DNA of 64,000 bases from Gluconobacter sp. P1C6_b (lineage in GTDB: Bacteria > Pseudomonadota > Alphaproteobacteria > Acetobacterales > Acetobacteraceae), in assembly GCF_018811945.1 (NCBI RefSeq), contig NZ_JACRVU010000010.1, positions 1-64,000 on the forward strand. Reading direction: 5' to 3'. The translations under genes and the position numbers were made by a program. The notes below the pieces were generated by a model. That model was not told the origin of the DNA. It saw only the letters and a program-made list of their open reading frames with translations, and searched no databases. Below are positions 8,352-15,189 of the stretch, in pieces. The first letter of the stretch is position 1. Each line of letters begins with the position of its first letter.

Positions 8352-9179
8352 ATGAGCATTCAGCCAGTTGGTCAGTCTTCTGGGAGGTTGGTTGTGGATC
8401 AGAAGAGCGTCTGGATCGGGACGAGCTGGAAGATGAACAAGGGGCCGGCCGAAGCGATTGCCGCGGCACGGGCGCTTGAATCCTTCCAGCCGCCGGAAGG
8501 GATCCGGTCGTTCGTGATCCCGCCTTTCACGTCGCTGCGGGATGTGTGCTCGGTGCTTCAGGACAGCGCGCTTCTGGTTGGCGCGCAGAACATGCACTGG
8601 GACGATAGCGGAGCCTGGACCGGAGAGGTTTCCGCGCCGATGATTGCCGAGTGCGGAGCGTCCATCGTGGAGATCGGCCATTCGGAGCGCCGACAGCATT
8701 TCGGCGAGACGGACTGGACGGTGAACCTCAAGGTGAGGGCCGCGCTGCGACATGGGCTACGTCCACTGATCTGCATTGGCGATACGTCGGATGAATTCGA
8801 GTTCGGGGTCTCGCAGGAGACGCTGGCACGGCAGGTGAAAATTGCGCTGCATGGGGTGTCCCGGAAGGATCTGGGGCAGGTCATGGTTGCGTACGAACCG
8901 GTCTGGGCCATCGGATCGGCGGGGCGTCCGGCAGAGGCGTCGTTTGTGTCCGGGATTCATACGCGGTTGCGTGCCGTCATGCGTGACCTGGCGGGCGACA
9001 GCGGCGTGCGGATCCCGCTGCTTTACGGCGGCAGCGTCTCGCAGGCGAATATCCGCGATTACGTCGCATTGCCGGATGTGGACGGCGTGTTTGTCGGGCG
9101 TGCGGCATGGGAACCTGCGGATTTCATGACGCTGGTGGAAAGTGTGAGCGGGGTTGTGTCCCGCAAGATTGCCGCGTGA
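8352..9179 (+). CDS. Triosephosphate-isomerase-like tetrulose-phosphate isomerase (LerI/EryH-like)
   Basis: 275 residues with a GGGAG site 8 bases before ATG 8352. All catalytic residues of the TIM family are present: Lys27 in SWKMN, His110 in EIGHSERR and Glu182 in AYEPVWAIG, with the phosphate-gripping YGGSV and GVFVGRA motifs near the end. Extra N-terminal residues make it longer than housekeeping TpiA (about 250). In tetritol operons a TIM paralogue (EryH/TpiA2, LerI) converts L-erythrulose-1-phosphate to D-erythrulose-4-phosphate. The RpiB-like gene downstream supports that role over glycolytic TpiA. It could still act on triose phosphates. Confidence 0.75.
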   Translation: MSIQPVGQSSGRLVVDQKSVWIGTSWKMNKGPAEAIAAARALESFQPPEGIRSFVIPPFTSLRDVCSVLQDSALLVGAQNMHWDDSGAWTGEVSAPMIAECGASIVEIGHSERRQHFGETDWTVNLKVRAALRHGLRPLICIGDTSDEFEFGVSQETLARQVKIALHGVSRKDLGQVMVAYEPVWAIGSAGRPAEASFVSGIHTRLRAVMRDLAGDSGVRIPLLYGGSVSQANIRDYVALPDVDGVFVGRAAWEPADFMTLVESVSGVVSRKIAA

Positions 9180-9256
9180 TGGCGTTCATCACGGGATCAA
9201 GTCCTGTTTCCGGTAGCGGAACAGTCTGACTGAACGTCAAGAAACGGAGAACAGTC

Positions 9257-9739
9257 ATGCGTATTGCGATTGGTGGAGACAGTGCCGGTGAAGGTCTGGC
9301 ACGGCTTCTGGTGGACCATCTTTCGACACTGGGGCGGCATGTCGTCGTTGACATGTCCCATCCCGAGGACGAGCGGGCCGAGCTGTATTCGGAACTGAGC
9401 GAGCGCGTCGCGCTGGCAGTTCTGCATGGAGAATTCGACCGGGGTATCCTGTGCTGCGGGACGGGGATCGGGGTGTGCATTTCCGCCAACAAGATCCCGG
9501 GTATCCGGGCAGCGCTGACCCACGACACGTATTCCGCGGAGCGTGCGGCGCTGTCGAACAACGCGCATATCATCACGATGGGGTCGCGTGTCATCGGACC
9601 GGAAGTCGCGAAATCCATTGCCGAAGCCTGGCTGGCCTGCACGTTCGATCCGCGCAGTGCCTCGGCACGGAATGTGGCTGGCATTGATGCGCTCGGAAAG
9701 AAATATCGCCAGCAGGCTGCTGTCGGCGCAAGTTGCTGA
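9257..9739 (+). CDS. RpiB/LacAB-family isomerase (DerI/EryI-like)
   Basis: 160 residues with the family signature [12 protein letters not shown] (catalytic cysteine at 66-67), the following [12 protein letters not shown], and [22 protein letters not shown]. In erythritol and threitol pathways this family (EryI, DerI) converts D-erythrulose-4-phosphate to D-erythrose-4-phosphate, which enters the pentose phosphate pathway. That is the fitting role here behind the TIM-like gene. Unusual: the DHAG segment near the N-terminus of typical RpiB is GDSAGEG here (7-13), so the usual His is a Ser. This may reflect substrate specificity. Ribose-5-phosphate isomerase activity is the alternative. Confidence 0.75.
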   Translation: MRIAIGGDSAGEGLARLLVDHLSTLGRHVVVDMSHPEDERAELYSELSERVALAVLHGEFDRGILCCGTGIGVCISANKIPGIRAALTHDTYSAERAALSNNAHIITMGSRVIGPEVAKSIAEAWLACTFDPRSASARNVAGIDALGKKYRQQAAVGASC

Positions 9740-9794
9740 AGTAAAACCTCCCGGTCCGGAACAGATCCGGCTGGTGCTTTGAAAGAATACACTT

Positions 9795-10736
9795 ATGAAA
9801 ACGGCATTTGCTTTTGCCGCAATGCTGACGGCTGCGCCATTTCTGGCGCCGCTTGCAGCAGGTCAGGCCCATGCAGCGGATAACAGTGCGCCCCTGAGGT
9901 TCGTGCTGATCCCCAAGACCGTGCACCCCTGGTTCGACAAGGCGAATAACGGGGCACAGGCGGCTGCGGCGATGATCTCGCAGGCGACCGGGCGGAAGGT
10001 CGAGATCGAATATCGCGCACCGCAGACGGCGGATGTGTCGTCCCAGAACGACATCATCGAGCGGGCGATTGCGACCCATCCGGACGGGCTGATCCTCGAC
10101 CTGCTGGACGAGAAGGGCAACCGCGCCACGATGGACGAGGCGGTGGACGAGAAGATCCCCATGACGGTGTTTGATTCCCTGCCACCTGAAGGCATGGACA
10201 TCACCGCGGTAGGCGCGGATTTCTGCGAGCAGGGCACGATGGCGGCCGAGCGGCTGGCGAACCTTGTGGGCAAGAAGGGCGAAGTGGCGATCATGATGGG
10301 GGTGCCGACGGCGCCGAACCATACGCTGCGGGCCGAATGCGAAAAGAAGGTCTTTGCGAAATACCCGGACATGAAGGTCGTGGCGACGGGTGTGGACAAT
10401 GACAGCATCGAGACCGCGCAGAAGCAGGCCTCCGCCATCATGCAGGCACATCCGGATCTGGTCGGATGGGTTGAGTGTGATGCGTCTGGGCCGGTGGGCG
10501 TGGGGCAGGCCATCCGCGAGAGCGGCAAGACGGGCAAGGTCAAGGAAGTGGGGCTCGATAACCTCAATGACATGATCCAGCTCATCAAGGAGGGCGTCGC
10601 TGAGTCCTCTGCGTCGAGCCGGCCGGAAATGCAGGGTTACTGGGCAGTCGTGTCTGCCTGGCAGCGGGCGATGGGGCAGAAGACGCCCAAATACATCGAT
10701 ACCGGCATTGATCTTCTGACGAGCAAGAACCTCTGA
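9795..10736 (+). CDS. Sugar ABC transporter periplasmic binding protein (ribose type)
   Basis: 313 residues. A Sec signal peptide (MKTAFAFAAMLTAAPFLAPL..AHA, cleavage near 27) is followed by a type I periplasmic binding fold. VLIPKTVHPWFDKANNGAQAAA opens the first lobe, DGLILDLLDE follows, and GVPTAPNHTLRAECEK with MQAHPDLVGWVECD lies in the second lobe. It is the solute receptor of the ABC importer encoded by the next two genes and delivers the operon's substrate, inferred to be a C4 polyol or erythrulose. RBS AAAGA lies in the short gap after the isomerase gene. Confidence 0.85.
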   Translation: MKTAFAFAAMLTAAPFLAPLAAGQAHAADNSAPLRFVLIPKTVHPWFDKANNGAQAAAAMISQATGRKVEIEYRAPQTADVSSQNDIIERAIATHPDGLILDLLDEKGNRATMDEAVDEKIPMTVFDSLPPEGMDITAVGADFCEQGTMAAERLANLVGKKGEVAIMMGVPTAPNHTLRAECEKKVFAKYPDMKVVATGVDNDSIETAQKQASAIMQAHPDLVGWVECDASGPVGVGQAIRESGKTGKVKEVGLDNLNDMIQLIKEGVAESSASSRPEMQGYWAVVSAWQRAMGQKTPKYIDTGIDLLTSKNL

Positions 10737-10766
10737 CGCAGCAGGACAGGAAGGGGAGTGACGGTC

Positions 10767-12272
10767 ATGACAGTTCTTCAGATTGAAGGCATCCGGAAGA
10801 CCTATCCCGGCGTGGTGGCGCTCGATCATGTCGATCTGACGCTGGAGCCTGGAAAGATCCATATTCTTGCCGGGGAGAACGGCGCCGGAAAATCCACGCT
10901 CATCAAGACGCTGACCGGGCTGGTCGTGCCTGATGAGGGAAGGATTCTGATCGAAGGACAGGATGCGCTGCATGACCGGACACTGTTTGAGAAGGTTGCC
11001 TATGTTCCGCAGGAGCTGAACCTGTTCGGGCCGATGACCGTGGCCGAGAACATGTTCATGCCGTTCAACCGCTCCGGGTTCGGGCATCTGACGGTATCGT
11101 GCGGGGCAATGGAGAAGGCGGCGGCGGGACTGATCGAGCGGTTCGGCATTCATGCGAAGCCGGGGCAGCTCGTGAACCGCATCAGCGTACCGGACCAGCA
11201 GCTCCTTCAGATTGCGCGCGCGGCATGCCGTGAAGAATTCAAGGTTCTGATCCTGGACGAGCCGACCTCGTCACTGACAGCCAATGAGACGGAGCATCTG
11301 TTCCGCATTATTTGCCGGCTGCGCGATGAGGGCTGCGCGATCGTCTTCGTGTCACACAAGATGGAAGAAATCTTTGCGCTCGGGGACACGGTGACGGTGC
11401 TGCGCAATGGCCGCAGCGTGGGAACCTACCCGATGGCGGAGATGACGGAGGGGCACCTGATCCGGCTGATGTCGGGCAGTTCGGTCTCGCTTGAGGAGAA
11501 GTTCCAGCCGCGCATGGTGGCGTCTGAATCCGACGTCATCTTGAGCGTTAAAAATATGTCGGGGCCAGGGTTCTCGGATGCATCCTTTGTTCTGCGCCGT
11601 GGGGAAATCCTGGGCTTCGCAGGACTTGTGGGCGCGGGGCGCTCGGAGCTGATGCAGACGATCTTCGGATATCTGCGCTCGACGGGGGGACATGCTTTCC
11701 TCGAAGGCGAGGAAATTCCGAAAGGCCGCACTGACCGGGCCGTGGCTCTGGGCATGGTTTACCTGTCCGAGGAGCGCAAGCATCACGGCATTTTCCCGCT
11801 TCTGAGTGTGCGTGAAAACATCAGCCTTTCGGTTCTGGACCGCATGAAGCGCGGCGGGATCATTTCCCCGGCGCGTGAGAACGAGGTCGTGGCCGATACG
11901 ATCCGGCAGTTCGACGTGCGGACATCTTCGGCGGCCAAGAAAATCGCGCATCTGTCTGGCGGAAACCAGCAGAAGGCGATCATCGGTCGTGCAATGGCGC
12001 GGCGGCCGCGTGTGCTGATTTTCGACGAGCCAACCAAGGGCATCGATATCGGCACGAAGTTCCAGATCTACCGCATCATGCAGCAGCTCGCTGAAGAGGG
12101 CGTGGGAATCATTCTCGTCTCGTCCGAAATGACCGAGCTCCAGCGCTGCGCATCGCGGATCATCACCATGTATTCCGGCCGGATCACGGGGTCGTTCGAT
12201 CAGGCCACTACCGACGTCAACACACTTGTCGGCGCGATCATCGGCGCCCCGGAGAACCGTCATGTCGCTTGA
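10767..12272 (+). CDS. Sugar ABC transporter ATP-binding protein (RbsA/MglA type)
   Basis: 501 residues from ATG 10767, chosen because AGGGGAG ends 8 bases upstream; a GTG at 10758 in frame would lie inside that site. It is a fused double nucleotide-binding protein. The first domain has Walker A GENGAGKST (36-44), a degenerate signature with the Q-rich DQQLLQIARA and Walker B LILDEPTSSL. The second has a GLVGAGRSE loop in place of Walker A, and LSGGNQQKAIIGRA plus LIFDEPTKGID. This is the asymmetric pattern of ribose/galactose-type importers. It energises the importer from the cytoplasmic face and overlaps the permease gene by 11 bases. Confidence 0.9.
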   Translation: MTVLQIEGIRKTYPGVVALDHVDLTLEPGKIHILAGENGAGKSTLIKTLTGLVVPDEGRILIEGQDALHDRTLFEKVAYVPQELNLFGPMTVAENMFMPFNRSGFGHLTVSCGAMEKAAAGLIERFGIHAKPGQLVNRISVPDQQLLQIARAACREEFKVLILDEPTSSLTANETEHLFRIICRLRDEGCAIVFVSHKMEEIFALGDTVTVLRNGRSVGTYPMAEMTEGHLIRLMSGSSVSLEEKFQPRMVASESDVILSVKNMSGPGFSDASFVLRRGEILGFAGLVGAGRSELMQTIFGYLRSTGGHAFLEGEEIPKGRTDRAVALGMVYLSEERKHHGIFPLLSVRENISLSVLDRMKRGGIISPARENEVVADTIRQFDVRTSSAAKKIAHLSGGNQQKAIIGRAMARRPRVLIFDEPTKGIDIGTKFQIYRIMQQLAEEGVGIILVSSEMTELQRCASRIITMYSGRITGSFDQATTDVNTLVGAIIGAPENRHVA

Positions 12273-13284
12273 AACCACTGTTCCGGCAGCGCCCTCACAG
12301 CAGCCGCCGAAGCTCCCGCCACTCAAGGCGCTCGTCTCCCGTCTGGCAGGAAATCCGCTGCGGGGCGTAATTGCGGCGCTCGTCATCATTTTCGGCGCGT
12401 CCTGTGCACTGTCACCACACTTCCTGACAACGTTCAACATGGTGATCATTGCCCGCGCACTGGCCTTTATCGGGCTGGTGACGATCGGGCAGTCTGTCCT
12501 GATGATCCTCGGCGAGCTGGATCTTTCGGTGGGGGCAATCGGCGGCCTTTCGGGCGTGGTCGGTGGTATCCTGATGGTGCAGCTCGGGCTGAATCCCTGG
12601 CTGGCTCTGGGGCTGTGCCTGCTGATGGGGGGCGCCTGCGGATTGCTGAACGGAGCGCTGATCACGCAGCTCCGCCTGCATTCCCTGGTGCTGACGATCG
12701 GCATGGCTGGCGTATATGGCGGCGCCAATCTGGTGGCGACCAAGGGTGTCGCGATCACGGGTGTGCCGAGGGATATCACGTTCCTTGGCCGTGGGCTTGT
12801 GATGGGTGTGCCGGTACCGTTCCTGGTGCTGCTGGTCTGTCTGGCGATTGTGGCGTTCGTCATGCTGCGCACACCGGTCGGGCGTTACATCTACGCCATT
12901 GGCAGCAATCCCGATGCGGCGCGGATGCTGGGTATCCGGGTGAATGCGATCCGTATGGGGGCGTTCGCGCTGGCCGGGTTCCTTTCGGCGCTGGCAGGCA
13001 TTCTGATGGTGGCGCGTCTGGGCACGGCCCAGCCTTCCATCGGTGACACCTGGGTACTCGGGCCGATCGCGGCGGCCGTTATTGGCGGCGTGGCGACGAC
13101 GGGTGGCATTGGCAGCCCGATCGGCGCGGTTCTGGGCGCCGTCATCATCGGCATCATCGAAGACATCATCGTTCTGTTTGGCATCTCGCCGTACTGGCAG
13201 TCGGTCGTCAGCGGAGGGATCGTCGTTCTGGCGATTTCCTTTGATGCGCTGGCCCGCCGCTACCTCAACCGCGATGCCGTCTGA
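12262..13284 (+). CDS. Sugar ABC transporter permease (RbsC type)
   Basis: 340 residues from the ATG at 12262, which lies within the ATPase reading frame and has GGAG at 12251-12254. An earlier in-frame start at 12226 would sit deeper in the ATPase gene. The protein is very hydrophobic, with roughly eight to ten membrane segments. It carries the BPD_transp_2 hallmarks GELDLSVGAIGGLSGVVGG near the first third and GSNPDAARMLGIRV, the cytoplasmic loop that contacts the ATPase. It forms the channel of the importer with its binding protein and ATPase. It lacks features that would fix the substrate. Confidence 0.88.
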   Translation: MSLETTVPAAPSQQPPKLPPLKALVSRLAGNPLRGVIAALVIIFGASCALSPHFLTTFNMVIIARALAFIGLVTIGQSVLMILGELDLSVGAIGGLSGVVGGILMVQLGLNPWLALGLCLLMGGACGLLNGALITQLRLHSLVLTIGMAGVYGGANLVATKGVAITGVPRDITFLGRGLVMGVPVPFLVLLVCLAIVAFVMLRTPVGRYIYAIGSNPDAARMLGIRVNAIRMGAFALAGFLSALAGILMVARLGTAQPSIGDTWVLGPIAAAVIGGVATTGGIGSPIGAVLGAVIIGIIEDIIVLFGISPYWQSVVSGGIVVLAISFDALARRYLNRDAV

Positions 13285-13305
13285 AATCTGACAGGGAGAC
13301 GTTCC

Positions 13306-15081
13306 ATGACCAAGATCTGCGGTGACGCATCGACTTTCGCAGCGTCCGCCCTTCGGGGGTTCAGCCTTCTTCATCCCGATCTCGTGCGATATGTGCGCGG
13401 CGGTGTGCTTCGGGCCACTCCGGCTCGTCGCGGCAAGGTGGCCGTCGTCCTGGGCGGGGGCTCGGGACATTATCCGGCCTTTGCGGGCTATGTCGGGCCG
13501 GGCTTCGGCGATGCGGCAGTAGCGGGGGATATCTTTGCATCGCCCTCCACGCAGGCCATCAAAAGCATTGCGCGGCAGGCCGATCTGGGAGGCGGGATCA
13601 TTCTCGGTTACGGCAACTATGCCGGTGATGTGCTGAATTTCGGGATCGCAGCGGACCGGCTGCGCGAAGAGGGCTATGACGTCCGCGTTCTGGCGACGGC
13701 GGATGATGTGGCGAGCTCTGATTCCTCCACACGGGAGAAACGGCGCGGAATTGCCGGCGATCTGTTGATTTTCCGGATCGTGGGCGCTGCGGCCGAGGCG
13801 GGGCTGACGCTCGATGAAGTCGAGGAAGTCGCGCAGCGGGTGAACCGCCAGACCTGCACATTCGGCGTGGCGTTCGATGGCTGCACGCTGCCGGGCGAGA
13901 AGGAAAAGCTGTTCGAGGTCCCGAAGAACCGCATGGCGCTCGGGCTGGGTGTCCATGGCGAGCCGGGCATTGATGAGCAGGATGTTCCGGACCCGGAGCA
14001 TCTGGCGCATATCCTGTTCGACCGCCTGCTGGCGGAACTCCCCGAAGGAGCGTCGCGCCGGGTGGCCGTCCTGCTGAACGGTCTGGGCAGCACCAAGCAG
14101 GAAGAGCTGTTCGTTCTTTGGGAGCGTCTGGTGCCCATGTTCGAAAAGGCAGGGCTGACGCTCGTCGCGCCGCTGGTGGGCGAATATGTTACGAGCCTCG
14201 ATATGGCGGGCTGTTCACTGACACTGACATGGCTCGATGAGGATCTGGAGCGGTACTGGCGTTCCCCTGTGGAGTCCGTCGCGCTGAGCCATGGTCAGCT
14301 GAGCGGGGACGGGATTACGCGGCTTGAAGTGCCTGAAGAAACCGAGATCCTGTACATGCGCTCCGGAACAACGCAGGGCCGTCGTGGCGGGGCCTGTGTA
14401 GCCGCTGTCATGGATCATCTGGCCCGGACACTGGCTGAAGCGGAGTCCGACCTTGGGCATATCGATGCCGTGGCGGGGGACGGGGACCATGGACAGGGCA
14501 TGGCGCGTGGGTCGGCGGCGGGAGCGAAAGTAGCGCAGGCTGCGGCAGATGCCGGCGCTGGTCCTGCGACGGTGCTGGCCTCGGCTGCGGATGCGTGGGC
14601 GGACCGGGCCGGGGGAACGTCCGGCGCGCTCTGGGGCGAGGGGTTGCGGGCGTTCAGTCTGGCTTTCGATGACAACAGCCTTCCCGATGCACAGCAGCTT
14701 TCAGGCGGCGCGCGGAACAGCATGGAACGCATCATGGAGCTTGGCCGGGCGAAACCCGGCGACAAGACACTGGTAGATGCGCTGGTGCCGTTTGTTGAAA
14801 CGCTGGAGAAGGCTCTGGCCGCCGGGCATGGACTTGTGGAAGCCTGGCAGATGGGGGCGCAAGCGTCTCATGAGGCTGCGCAGGCCACGCGTGATCTGCT
14901 GCCCCGCATGGGGCGTGCGAAAATGCATGGTGAGCGCAGCAAGGGCCACCCGGATGCAGGTGCGCTCTCGCTAGCACTCTGTGCGCGGATTGTGGGGGAG
15001 GATCTGAGCAGGGGTCTTGCCTCTACGGGTGGGGAGGGCGACCAGATAGAGGCAGTTCGTCTGGTAAAAGCCGGGAGGTAA
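13306..15081 (+). CDS. DhaK-DhaL ketose kinase, likely erythrulose kinase (LerK/DerK-like)
   Basis: 591 residues, a single-chain ATP-dependent dihydroxyacetone-kinase-family enzyme. The DhaK domain (1 to about 330) has the phosphate loop GGGSGHYPAFAGYVG (50-64) and GLGVHGEPG, whose His217 should form the covalent hemiaminal with the keto group. The DhaL domain (about 360-590) begins with the magnesium-binding GDGDHG (391-396). In tetritol pathways relatives phosphorylate L- or D-erythrulose, which agrees with the LerI- and DerI-like isomerases upstream. Dihydroxyacetone is the alternative substrate and is also relevant in acetic acid bacteria. Last gene of the operon, with a strong terminator 56 bases downstream. 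Confidence 0.75.
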   Translation: MTKICGDASTFAASALRGFSLLHPDLVRYVRGGVLRATPARRGKVAVVLGGGSGHYPAFAGYVGPGFGDAAVAGDIFASPSTQAIKSIARQADLGGGIILGYGNYAGDVLNFGIAADRLREEGYDVRVLATADDVASSDSSTREKRRGIAGDLLIFRIVGAAAEAGLTLDEVEEVAQRVNRQTCTFGVAFDGCTLPGEKEKLFEVPKNRMALGLGVHGEPGIDEQDVPDPEHLAHILFDRLLAELPEGASRRVAVLLNGLGSTKQEELFVLWERLVPMFEKAGLTLVAPLVGEYVTSLDMAGCSLTLTWLDEDLERYWRSPVESVALSHGQLSGDGITRLEVPEETEILYMRSGTTQGRRGGACVAAVMDHLARTLAEAESDLGHIDAVAGDGDHGQGMARGSAAGAKVAQAAADAGAGPATVLASAADAWADRAGGTSGALWGEGLRAFSLAFDDNSLPDAQQLSGGARNSMERIMELGRAKPGDKTLVDALVPFVETLEKALAAGHGLVEAWQMGAQASHEAAQATRDLLPRMGRAKMHGERSKGHPDAGALSLALCARIVGEDLSRGLASTGGEGDQIEAVRLVKAGR

Positions 15082-15136
15082 CCTATATCCTGCCCTGAGA
15101 AAGAACAGGGCCTTACAGCCTAACACCGAAAACCAG

Positions 15137-15164
15137 AAAAGGCAGCTCGCAGGAGCTGCCTTTT
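15137..15164. terminator. Rho-independent terminator, bidirectional
   Basis: A 12-bp perfect stem (AAAAGGCAGCTC / GAGCTGCCTTTT) with a 4-base loop is followed by CTTTTGG. It ends the tetrulose operon. Because the stem is A-rich on one side and T-rich on the other, it also suits the TonB-receptor gene arriving on the minus strand. Confidence 0.92.
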
Positions 15165-15189
15165 CTTTTGGTCTGACCGGGGACTGGCC

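Noticed and set aside
9591-14010. Several minus-strand frames of 500 or more codons across the ABC transporter and kinase genes
   Set aside because: They lie fully antisense to genes with clear family motifs and contain no plausible domain.
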